From assembly GCF_001884185.1 (NCBI RefSeq), contig NZ_MAOE01000077.1, positions 40,569 through 104,568 of the forward strand: a DNA stretch of 64,000 nt, written 5' to 3'. The first letter of the stretch is position 1, and each line of letters begins with the position of its first letter. The notes under the pieces are model-generated. The model was given only the letters and a program-made list of their open reading frames with translations. It searched no databases and was not told the origin of the DNA. Both the position numbers and the translations under genes were made by a program. This stretch comes from Bacillus albus (GTDB lineage: Bacteria; Bacillota; Bacilli; Bacillales; Bacillaceae_G). Of the stretch, positions 1 to 7,351 are shown piece after piece.

Positions 1-95
1 AATACAAGCGTATGAAGATATTCTACTTCCTTGAACTATCCCCGCTTTCACTTCGCGTTCCTTGAGGAAGGAGTCTTCTTAGCTAAAATGATAAA
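1..95. mobile_element. IS200/IS605-like element end, remnant
   Basis: The stretch around 50-95 contains TTGAGGAAGGAGTCTTCT followed by an AAAATGATAAA-like string. The same arrangement occurs at 24329-24365 in a longer structured element, and its reverse complement appears in diverged form near 6350. This marks it as one end of the same transposon family. No transposase reading frame is present here. From 96 to 287 I see only an AT-rich leader with no further gene or clear promoter. Assignment to IS200/IS605 is an inference from hairpin-rich ends and a tnpB scrap elsewhere in the window. Confidence 0.45.
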
Positions 96-287
96 GATTT
101 TAAAGAAATTCATCCCCTAGCAAGTAGATAGGTGGAATTATCAAACCGCTATTAATTTTATTTAGGAGGTCGTAGGTACTATTACATCTTGATTGGGTAA
201 TAAAATTACTTTTGGTAAGGGGATTTTTATATAGGTTTCCACCGATTTTTTTATCGTATAATGTTTTTAAGAAAGGAGATTAAAGTT

Positions 288-683
288 ATGAATTATCGAA
301 ATCAATATAAACGTCAAACATCATTTCTATTTAATTTAATTCATTCAGCCTACCAATATTCACAAAAAGCATATCGTAAAGTTGATGAAAAGGAAGATAG
401 AGATTATCAAGCATCGCTTGCATTTGCGGTAGAGGCAAATACATTCGCTACAAGTGCACTTGTTTTTTATCATCAAAATGAGCTTTTATCACATCCTAAA
501 TACGATTCGTTTTTTGAGTGTTTCCAAAACTATAATTTTGAAATACTACAAACAATAACTAAAAAAGATCAACATATAGCTTTGCTTAAATTAAAAAATG
601 AACAATTAAATGATTCATTTTCGGATATTGAAAAAATGGTAAACTTAATCTTGGCCGAACGTTCTCAATACAGTATTGACTAA
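288..683 (+). CDS. Hypothetical protein, 131 aa
   Basis: This is a soluble, charged, mostly helical protein with no signal peptide or membrane segment; I do not recognise the family. The start at 288 is preferred over an upstream in-frame ATG at 261 because AAAGGAG lies about eight bases before 288, so the upstream ATG falls ahead of the ribosome binding site. The second half is rich in Lys, Leu and Glu and may form a short coiled coil. It stands alone between an IS end and an IS6 remnant. Confidence 0.6.
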   Translation: MNYRNQYKRQTSFLFNLIHSAYQYSQKAYRKVDEKEDRDYQASLAFAVEANTFATSALVFYHQNELLSHPKYDSFFECFQNYNFEILQTITKKDQHIALLKLKNEQLNDSFSDIEKMVNLILAERSQYSID

Positions 684-732
684 TCCTTTAATAAATAGTA
701 TAAGGCGAAATATTTCTTCGGTAAGTTGAAAA

Positions 733-750
733 GTTTCTGTTGCAAAGTTT
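733..750. repeat. IS6-family (IS240-like) terminal inverted repeat
   Basis: GTTTCTGTTGCAAAGTTT closely matches the GGTTCTGTTGCAAAGTTT terminus known for IS6/IS26/IS240 elements. The first 15 bases recur exactly as a reverse complement at 3693-3707, giving a facing pair that brackets murT-gatD. About 80 bp from here is also related to 16686-16765. Confidence 0.75.
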
Positions 751-790
751 AAAAAAGCAGAAACAGGTATTGATAAATGAGAGGGAACTA

Positions 791-1018
791 TTAGACAGTG
801 ACCAATAATTTATGTGATTCCTTATACGTTAAAAAAGCGCAGTTGGGTTGTAAACTGTGCTTTCTTTTATATAAAGGATGGATGATTTCGATTCCTTTAA
901 TTGTACGTGAAGCATGCCGAAGATTTTGAAATACTACGAATTTTGTAAAGCGGCGTTTCACATGCTTATGGTCCTGTTCTATGAGATTATTCAAATGCTT
1001 GATGGTTACAATTAGTTG
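791..1018 (-). pseudogene. IS6-family transposase, C-terminal remnant
   Basis: The minus strand encodes NNLIEQDHKHVKRR, then HASRTIKGIE: the C-terminal part of the DDE transposase of IS6/IS240-type elements, including the last catalytic Glu region. The frame can be followed upstream to about 1018 with no start, so roughly the first two thirds of the transposase is gone. It ends next to the terminal repeat at 733-750, as expected for the transposase 3' end. Not functional. Confidence 0.8.
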
Positions 1019-1364
1019 TATGTTTATAAAAGCCTTGTTCTTTTAAATTTTTGAATGCACAAAGTAATAACAAAAAAATAATTCTAAATTAGATTAAGAA
1101 AAGGTGAAGATTGTTGGAGCAGTAGTAATGGGTACTCCTGATGAATTCAAGGAATATCAAAATAAAGAATTTATTAAATCTTCTTCTCTCGAGGCCGTAA
1201 TAGAGAAATATTAATGATTAGATTTGTATTTCAGATATAGCATGAAAGGTTCTGATGCGAGAACTATAATACATTGTAAAAAAGGATAAGGTTCCTAATG
1301 GAATCTTCTTTTAAAGTGTCTTTTTAAATGATTAGATGGAGAAGAGCAAGAAAGGTGATTAATA
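1019..1364. other. Intergenic with a small gene fragment
   Basis: At 1104-1214 an open frame with a possible GTG start encodes 36 residues beginning VKIVGAVVMGTPDEFKEY and ending SLEAVIEKY. It reads like the C-terminus of a longer protein, but there is no clear ribosome binding site and I cannot name the family. A weak inverted sequence at 1290-1325 may be a terminator. The remainder is AT-rich leader to murT. Confidence 0.35.
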
Positions 1365-2693
1365 TTGTTATTTTATATAGGATTGTTAGTCGGAAAGCTA
1401 GCGGGATATAGTAGTAAGAAATTAGGTTTCAATGGATCTAACATTCCAGGGAAAATTCTGAATTACTTATATAAGAATGCATTACAAAAATTAGCGACAC
1501 AAGTAGAAACCGTGGTTTTGATTACCGGTACAAATGGAAAAACAACAACTTGTAATTTAGTTTCTTCCATTTTCAAGTCCAATAACAGTGAATATATCAG
1601 TAATATAGAAGGATCTAACTTATTAGAGGGAATTACCTCTGCTTTTATAAAAAAAAGTAATATACGCGGGAAAATACAAGGCGTGAAAGTAGCAGTTCTC
1701 GAAGTCGATGAATTGACAATGATCGAAGTTCTGAAACAAATACAGCCTCAATTGATTGTTGTAACAAATATCTTTAGAGATCAATTGGATCGTTATGGAG
1801 AAATCAATACGCTGATTTCAAAATTACAAATCGCTATTCATTCTAGAGAGGCTTACTTGCTATTAAATGGTGATGATCCATATAGTAGAAATTTTACTAA
1901 ACAAAAGAATAAAACCATGTATTTTGGTCTAAAGGAAAATGTAGGAGATTTTTATAAAAGTAATATTAGGGATGCCATCTATTGTTTTTGTGGCCGTCTA
2001 TTGAAATATACATATACACACTATGGCCACCTTGGAAAGTATTATTGTTCATGCTCCATAAGTAGTCCCGCATTAGATGTAGAGGTTACTTCAATTCAAT
2101 CACAAAACAACTTAACGATTACGATACAAAATCAAACCTATACTTCCAATTTGAAGGGTGAATACAATGCATATAATATGCTAACGGCCATAAAAACTGG
2201 AGAATTTTTAGGTTTTAGTTATGAACAAATTCACAAAGGATTAAGCGAATATCACTCAAGTAATGGACGTATGCAACAGTTCCTCATTGCAAAAAATATA
2301 TACCATCTAAACTTAGCTAAAAACCCACAGGGGATGAACTGTACGATAGATTATTGCAGACAAAATAAAAACATAACACAATATGTTTTTATTTTAAATG
2401 ACTTGATTGCTGACGGGAAAGATATCTCTTGGATTTGGGATGTAGATTATGAAATACTAGCAAACTCCAATGTAAACCATATAATTTGTGCAGGAACACG
2501 TGCCTATGACCTTGCAGTGCGTTTAAAATATGCAGGGATTTCTGTGAATAGGATAAAAGTTATCCCGAATATTTCTGCTGCCATTCGGAATAGCATTGTG
2601 GCAGGGTATGAAACGTCCATAATTAGTAATTATACAGGGTTAAATACAGCCCGGCAATTTTTAAGCACAGAGGGAACGCTGTCCCCTTCGTAA
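1365..2693 (+). CDS. murT: MurT, lipid II isoglutaminyl synthase ligase subunit
   Basis: MurT is a Mur-ligase-fold protein that works with GatD to convert the alpha-carboxyl of D-Glu in lipid II to D-isoglutamine, using ATP and ammonia supplied by GatD. The ATP loop is GTNGKTT at 55-61, and the C-terminal DUF1727-type domain carries the ADGKDISWIWD segment (349-359) with the conserved Asp. The central zinc-ribbon insert is unusual: the cysteines are 207/209 and 228/230 (CxC pairs) instead of the normal CxxC pairs. The start is a TTG after AAAGGTGAT. gatD follows 159 bp downstream, with an inverted repeat (2704-2744) between them. Both genes lie between facing IS6 ends. 442 aa, full length. 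Confidence 0.9.
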   Translation: MLFYIGLLVGKLAGYSSKKLGFNGSNIPGKILNYLYKNALQKLATQVETVVLITGTNGKTTTCNLVSSIFKSNNSEYISNIEGSNLLEGITSAFIKKSNIRGKIQGVKVAVLEVDELTMIEVLKQIQPQLIVVTNIFRDQLDRYGEINTLISKLQIAIHSREAYLLLNGDDPYSRNFTKQKNKTMYFGLKENVGDFYKSNIRDAIYCFCGRLLKYTYTHYGHLGKYYCSCSISSPALDVEVTSIQSQNNLTITIQNQTYTSNLKGEYNAYNMLTAIKTGEFLGFSYEQIHKGLSEYHSSNGRMQQFLIAKNIYHLNLAKNPQGMNCTIDYCRQNKNITQYVFILNDLIADGKDISWIWDVDYEILANSNVNHIICAGTRAYDLAVRLKYAGISVNRIKVIPNISAAIRNSIVAGYETSIISNYTGLNTARQFLSTEGTLSPS

Positions 2694-2852
2694 ATAAGAA
2701 GGCATCTATATACGTTTAATAATTTTACTGAGGGTATATAGATTGCAAATACACAGAATAGAGAGTTGACACTAAAAATAACAATATAAATTGGGTACTT
2801 TACTTAGGATTTATAATAAGGCCCAAGTACGTTTTTAACATCTGGAGGTACT

Positions 2853-3575
2853 ATGAAAAAATTGATTATCTATCATTACTTTCCCAATACTCTTAATCTA
2901 TATGGCGATCGTGGGAATGTAACCATTCTACAAAAGCAATTAGAATGGAGAGGAATAGAGGCCAATATTCATTATGTAGAACAAGTAAAAGATTATCCTG
3001 TATCTCAGGCTGATCTAATCTTTATTGGTGGAGGGAGTGATAGTGAACAACAAATAGTTCAAGAACAATTGCTTTCAATTCGAAAAGAACTGAAAGCAGC
3101 AATAGAGGATGGTTTAGCAGCACTTTGTATTTGTGGAGGATATCAACTATTAGGTAGTTATTATGAAACTGCAAACAGTGGTATTATACAAGGCTTAGGG
3201 GTATTACCATTTTATACATCATGCGAAAGTACGGGATCAATGAATCGATTAGTAGGGAATGTAAGAGTACAATCTGAAAAATTCGGAAGAATAACGGGTT
3301 TTGAAAACCATAGTGGCCAAACATTCCATTCTTTTGAATGTCTCGGTCAAGTTCTACAAGGATATGGGAATAATTTAACAGAAAAAAAGGAAGGCCTGCT
3401 GTACAAAAATTTGATAGGTACATATTTACATGGACCATTTTTAAGTAGTAATGTTCATGTAGCAAACTGGTTAATATTGCAAGCACTAAATAGAAAATAT
3501 GGACTTACAGAATTAGAGCCGTTAGAATGTACTTTTGAAAAGACAGCATCCGAAGTCTCATGGGATAAGAGGTAA
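2853..3575 (+). CDS. gatD: GatD, lipid II isoglutaminyl synthase glutaminase subunit
   Basis: A class I glutamine amidotransferase of the CobB/CobQ-like group (240 aa) that hydrolyses glutamine and feeds ammonia to MurT. The nucleophile is Cys94 in CICGGYQLLG and the paired His is His193 in GTYLHGPF, close to the Cys94/His189 positions known in Staphylococcus aureus GatD. TCTGGAGGT lies just before the ATG. It forms a functional pair with murT upstream. To my knowledge B. subtilis lacks this pair, so its presence in an IS-rich segment suggests acquisition; that is inference. Confidence 0.9.
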   Translation: MKKLIIYHYFPNTLNLYGDRGNVTILQKQLEWRGIEANIHYVEQVKDYPVSQADLIFIGGGSDSEQQIVQEQLLSIRKELKAAIEDGLAALCICGGYQLLGSYYETANSGIIQGLGVLPFYTSCESTGSMNRLVGNVRVQSEKFGRITGFENHSGQTFHSFECLGQVLQGYGNNLTEKKEGLLYKNLIGTYLHGPFLSSNVHVANWLILQALNRKYGLTELEPLECTFEKTASEVSWDKR

Positions 3576-3593
3576 AGTACGATTGCAAGTGTA

Positions 3594-3737
3594 ATGAAAT
3601 TTAAAAAGAGAGCGACAGATCCCGTTAGGAATACACTGATATGCAATGAGATTGGAGATCGTATCGATAAGCTGGATTTTGGTGTAAAAAATCTTTGCAA
3701 CAGAAACAGTATTTTGCTGTTAAAATATTTATTTTAA
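3594..3737 (+). pseudogene. Small reading frame running into an IS6 end
   Basis: After the gatD stop an open frame of 47 codons begins MKFKKRATDPVRNTL. At 3693 it runs into the IS6 terminal repeat, so its last ~15 residues are encoded by the transposon end. No ribosome binding site is visible. It looks like the truncated end of an unknown gene interrupted by IS6, and I cannot identify the parent. Confidence 0.3.
3693..3707. repeat. IS6-family terminal repeat, opposite orientation
   Basis: CTTTGCAACAGAAAC is the exact reverse complement of 733-747. The two copies face each other 2.97 kb apart around the IS6 transposase scrap, murT and gatD. I could not see matching 8-bp target duplications outside them. 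Confidence 0.65.
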
Positions 3738-3924
3738 CTATAAGAGAAGTTGGTGCAATCGCAATGGAGAGTGTAGAATATTTTTAGATATGTGTATTCA
3801 CAACAAGAAACAAAGGCTTTTGTAGATAACTTGTTTGTTTTACTAACATTACAGAACTGTCATCTTTATGTAGGATTAGGAGATAGTTACTTTGAAAGAA
3901 TTTTTAACAAGATCAAAACCAGAA

Positions 3925-4225
3925 AAGGTGATGGTTATTGGAGCAGGATTTGTTCCAGAAGCACTGAATGTAGAATTATATGATGAAGTTATTCAAATGA
4001 AAACAGAAGAGATATTTGAATATGCAAGAAGAGTAGCTGTGAAAAAGATATTTTAGTTGGAATTCCTTCAGGTATTATAGAAGTTGCGAAAAAACTTGAT
4101 TAAGAGAAAAAGATATTTGTTAGTATTCAAAGTAATATTGAGTGTTACTAAAGTGCTCAATTATGGATATTTAATCATGATTAATTTTATAATTAATTTA
4201 AGACAGAGGTCGATTAAGAACTTCG
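3925..4225 (+). pseudogene. Decayed copy of the cysteine synthase 3' end
   Basis: This segment parallels 11440-11757, the last ~220 bp of cysK plus its terminator. The readable pieces GAGFVPEALNVELYDEVIQ and FEYARRVA match, but a frameshift and stops then break the frame and the catalytic 5' part is absent. The homology continues past the stop into the GACTTCGTCTTTT-like terminator region. It is a partial, non-functional duplicate of the cysK locus 7.5 kb away. Upstream, 3738-3924 holds short frames I cannot assign. Confidence 0.8.
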
Positions 4226-4236
4226 TCTTTTCGATT

Positions 4237-4436
4237 TTATTTAACGGGATTACCAGTTATTTCTTAATTGAAATGAAGGGAGTTTTTTTCTTTTACAAAG
4301 GGATCCTTTGTTATGTTGTAAATTTTGAGTTTATGCGATTATATAGAAGACATATGTGATTTCAAAGAAACCCTTATTCTTTAATTCACTTTCAACAAAT
4401 ATCTCTCGTGAAATATCACGGGAGATATTTTGTTTT
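4237..4436. repeat. Dispersed ~180 bp repeat R1 with terminator hairpin
   Basis: R1 shares the core TTATATAGAAGACATATGTG with R2 (4827-5012, one base different) and R3 (6789-6985); a weaker relative occurs at 11997-12075 beyond cysK. It ends in a 14-bp stem (4397-4410 with 4417-4430) followed by TTTTGTTTTGTTT, a good Rho-independent terminator. R1 directly follows the decayed cysK copy, in the same order as the relative beyond intact cysK, so the two were probably duplicated together. Confidence 0.65.
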
Positions 4437-4445
4437 GTTTATGAT

Positions 4446-4795
4446 TTTTCATGTATGCACCTTTCGGTATGGTGAATGTGAAGTGTGATTTCGTATGGAT
4501 TCCGCGATATGGCGGTAATAGGCCTACATATTCATGTGATATTTGGCTATATACTAAAGCAGGAAATGTTCCTGGTATCGGCAAAGTGTGATATTAATAA
4601 ATTTATTGGTGGGAAGCCGTTACCTTGGTTCATAGGTGGTTCTGTATCAAATGTGACTACTAATAACATTGTAAAAGCAGATGGTATTGGTATTGCAACA
4701 TCAAAATACCCCTTATCTTATTTTCAAAGGATATTGGGGTAGTGGAGATAAGGGTATGATTTGTTTAGGACCTGAGAAGCAGTGGGTAAAGTATT
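4446..4795 (+). pseudogene. Broken gene of unknown function
   Basis: Two neighbouring frames give protein-like sequence. The first begins with ATG near 4452 and reads [20 protein letters not shown], ending GNVPGIGKV. Another reads INKFIGGKPLPWFIGGSVSN, ending near 4741. A short tail reading GMICLGPEKQWVKY ends near 4795. They look like one original gene broken by frameshifts and small deletions. I do not recognise the family. It lies between repeats R1 and R2. Confidence 0.35.
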
Positions 4796-4826
4796 AAATA
4801 TACTAAAGATACCGATGGGTTTGTAT

Positions 4827-5012
4827 TATAATAACATCGAAATGGGCTGGTATTTTTCCTTTTAATAAAGGTAGTTTTTGTTGTATTGCAAAATTTGAGT
4901 TTGTGAGATTATATAGAAGATATGTGTGAGTTATTAGAATCCCTTGTTCTTTAATTCACTGCCTCTCCCTTAAAAACATCCCCCGTGAAATATCATGGAG
5001 GATGTTTTTGTA
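4827..5012. repeat. Dispersed repeat R2 with terminator hairpin
   Basis: Second copy of the repeat described at 4237-4436. The 5' part (TGGGTTTGTATTATAATAAC) is also shared with R3. The terminal hairpin uses 4972-4987 and 4994-5009, with few mismatches and a T-rich 3' arm. It may terminate transcription from the broken gene upstream. Confidence 0.65.
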
Positions 5013-5132
5013 TATTTTATAATCGAAAAGGATTCATTCAGTAATCGATGGGACTAACGAAGTAAGAAAAGATTCCACTAGGCATCTTATTATTTATTTT
5101 TTTCGTTATATCTTTGTACCGGGGTCCTGAAA

Positions 5133-5160
5133 TTCCTTTTGGGAAAGGAACTTTTTACGT
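5133..5160 (+). terminator. Rho-independent terminator
   Basis: TTCCTTT, a five-base loop, then AAAGGAA followed by CTTTTT. The rest of 5013-5323 is AT-rich with no gene I can support. Confidence 0.45.
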
Positions 5161-5323
5161 TATAAAAATTATATTAAATAGTGTAAGGTTTTAATGTGAA
5201 AAATTTGCTTATTAAAGAAGTGATTATTATTTTTTGAAGGGGATACTTTTGTTACAGCGTTTAGTAAACTATCTGACGGATTAGAACAAGAAATGTGTTA
5301 TCTCCCTAAATGGAGGCTAGAAA

Positions 5324-6244
5324 ATGAATATCTTAAAAAAATTCAAATATCTCTTTATAACATTAATACCTATATGTATGTTGTTATTTTACTATCAATT
5401 TTATGTGAAAGAGCCTTCTCTTCAGGCGAAAGCCGCTATTTTAATGGAAGCTCAATCAGGAAAAATTCTTTATAAGAAAAATGATAACATACCTCTTGCT
5501 CCAGCAAGTATGTCAAAAATGATGACGGAATATATTGTGCTAGAACGTATTAAAAATGGTAGCTTAAATTGGAATGATATAGTTATCATTAGCCAAAATG
5601 CTGTAAATAGTGAAGGGGTAAAAATTGATGTTAAAGTTGGAGAGGGTTTAACTGTTCTAGACTTATTTCATGCTATGGTAATATCCTCCGCAAATAATGC
5701 TGCAGTTGCTTTAGCTGAACATATTGCAAAGACTGAGAGGGATTTTGCAAAGATTATGAATGATAAGGCAAAACAATTAGAATTATCAACCCATACAAAC
5801 TTTGTGAATGCAACAGGGCTTGCTAATGAACAAAATGAAGAATCAAAAATGACGGCTTTAGATGTAGCTAAGTTAGCACAAAAACTATTGGAACATTACC
5901 CTGATGTATTAGAAGTAACAAAACTTACTTCTTATGAATTGAATCACAATGGTGTAATTCTGAAAACAACAAATAAAATGCTCTATTATGGCAATACAAA
6001 ACTATATTTTCAAGGTATTGATGGATTAAAAACTGGATTTACAGATGAAGCAGGGTATTGTTTTACGGGAACAGCTAAAAAAGACGGTAAAAGAATGATT
6101 ACTGTTGTCATGGGAACTAGAGATAATATCGAACGATTTACAGAAACAAAAAAATTATTGGCATATGGATTTCAGGAATTTGCTCTATATATACCATTTT
6201 GGGAGGAAATAGAAAGGTTCTTTGAAAGTATATTAAAAAATTGA
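5324..6244 (+). CDS. D-alanyl-D-alanine carboxypeptidase, compact S11 type
   Basis: A penicillin-binding protein of the S11/PBP5 family that removes the terminal D-Ala from peptidoglycan stem peptides outside the membrane. The three active-site motifs are intact: SMSK at 62-65, SAN at 122-124 and KTG at 236-238. An N-terminal hydrophobic stretch (about 8-27) serves as signal or anchor. The 306-aa protein stops soon after the catalytic domain and lacks the ~90-residue C-terminal beta domain and the amphipathic anchor usual in DacA/DacF; the tail FWEEIERFFESILKN could be a short amphipathic helix instead. GGAGG sits seven bases before the ATG. It is monocistronic, with a terminator downstream. 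Confidence 0.9.
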   Translation: MNILKKFKYLFITLIPICMLLFYYQFYVKEPSLQAKAAILMEAQSGKILYKKNDNIPLAPASMSKMMTEYIVLERIKNGSLNWNDIVIISQNAVNSEGVKIDVKVGEGLTVLDLFHAMVISSANNAAVALAEHIAKTERDFAKIMNDKAKQLELSTHTNFVNATGLANEQNEESKMTALDVAKLAQKLLEHYPDVLEVTKLTSYELNHNGVILKTTNKMLYYGNTKLYFQGIDGLKTGFTDEAGYCFTGTAKKDGKRMITVVMGTRDNIERFTETKKLLAYGFQEFALYIPFWEEIERFFESILKN

Positions 6245-6276
6245 CTTACCATATGAACCTATTTACTTATACATAT

Positions 6277-6313
6277 ACACTTCAAACAAATAGTTGCTTG
6301 AAGTGTATTATAT
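6277..6313 (+). terminator. Terminator of the carboxypeptidase gene
   Basis: ACACTTCAA pairs with TTGAAGTGT across a 12-base loop and is followed by ATTATATTTAT. Confidence 0.6.
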
Positions 6314-6344
6314 TTATGAGACAAAGGTTATGTTCTTATCGTTT

Positions 6345-6430
6345 CCCGGCAGGAAGCTCCTTCCTTAAAAATACGAAGGTGTGAGACATTAATTTTAGGT
6401 AGGAGATGAATGGCGTTAGCCTACGTTTTT
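6345..6430. mobile_element. IS200/IS605-like end, remnant
   Basis: AGGAAGCTCCTTCCTTAAAA followed by GAAGGTGTGAGAC and TTTTAGGTAGGAGATGAATGG matches, at about 80 percent by eye, the reverse complement of 24280-24350. It is a diverged copy of the same element end in the opposite orientation. No transposase is attached. Between 6431 and 6670 there is only a short frame near 6500-6590 ending KIRELKMGL that I cannot assign. Confidence 0.55.
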
Positions 6431-6670
6431 TAGCTGAAATTTTGTTAGTAGTTTCTTTCTCTATTTTTCCATTTTATAAAAGGGAATCTCTATCTTTTTT
6501 TTGAATTCTATCCATGATATTTTAAATGAGGATCCAACAAAACCTCGTCTGTTGGTTCTGGCGCAAAAAATACGAGAATTAAAAATGGGATTGTAAAATC
6601 CTAATAGAATTTAATCTCATACTATACTGAGAGATTGAAGAGTTGATTGATTCCTTGTATTTGTTTTTTG

Positions 6671-6707
6671 GACAGACTTTCCTCCTTAGAAAGTCTGTCT
6701 TTTTTTA
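6671..6707 (+). terminator. Strong Rho-independent terminator
   Basis: A perfect 11-bp stem, GACAGACTTTC with GAAAGTCTGTC, with a seven-base loop and a run of eight T. No intact gene ends immediately before it, so it is probably left from a lost gene. Confidence 0.7.
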
Positions 6708-6718
6708 TCATTTCCGTC

Positions 6719-6796
6719 GCTTCTAGTCAGTTATGTTCAATTTGTGGCTACCAAAATAGAGACGTTAAAAATCTAAATCTCTGTGAATGGGATTGT
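6719..6796 (+). pseudogene. TnpB zinc-ribbon fragment
   Basis: The frame reads [19 protein letters not shown], then CEWDC. This is the conserved CxxC zinc-ribbon segment near the C-terminus of IS200/IS605-family TnpB (the canonical form is CxxCG, N-K-x-V, R-x-W-x-C). The next CxxC and the last RuvC motif are missing because the sequence passes directly into repeat R3. A small scrap of a larger element. Confidence 0.75.
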
Positions 6797-6985
6797 ATTA
6801 TAACATCATCGAAAGGGCTGTTTTTTCCTTTAGATAAAGGGAGTTTTTGCTGTGTTGTAAAATTTGAGATTGTGAGATTATATAGAAGACATATGTGAGT
6901 TAATAGAACCCCTAATTCTTTACTCACTTCTTCCCGCATAAACATCCCTCATGAAATATCATGGGGGATGTTTTATTTTGTTCAT
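6789..6985. repeat. Dispersed repeat R3 with terminator hairpin
   Basis: Third copy of the R1/R2 repeat, fused at its 5' edge to the tnpB scrap. The terminal hairpin is AAACATCCCTCAT with ATGGGGGATGTTT, followed by TATTTTG. Confidence 0.65.
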
Positions 6986-7052
6986 TATACCTTATATAGC
7001 TTATAGTAGAAGAGAGAAGGTGAGTAAATGTGAATGGAGAACTTAGGATGAA

Positions 7053-7166
7053 GTGAATAACTTACGTTTCTATGGTGCTCCATCTTGGCAGGATAAAGAC
7101 GTTGCTGGTTCTGTAAATGTAGGATTAGGATTAACTATTAATGCTATAGTAATAGTTAATTGTTAA
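7053..7166 (+). pseudogene. C-terminal fragment, probably of a cell-wall amidase
   Basis: A 37-residue frame reads VNNLRFYGAPSWQDKDVAGS and continues NVGLGLTI. This resembles the C-terminal wall-targeting domain of Bacillus N-acetylmuramoyl-L-alanine amidases, from memory of the family rather than a search. There is no catalytic domain and no plausible start. A remnant. From 7167 to 7351 I see only AT-rich promoter-like DNA. Confidence 0.4.
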
Positions 7167-7351
7167 CCATAATATAAATATGTGAATTAGAAAAGGTATT
7201 TCTAAGTTTAGGAAATCCTTTTTTGTTAGTGGGACCCCATTTAACAATACAAAATACTCCCTTTAAAAACAGAATTTTCATTATTTATATTCCGAAATAT
7301 TTAGTGTTTAATATAGCTTGTTATAAAAATATTTGGTAAATGGAGGAGAAA

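Noticed and set aside
733-3707. Target-site duplication proving a single IS6-type transposition
   Set aside because: The 8 bases outside the two facing ends do not match, so a clean single insertion is not supported.
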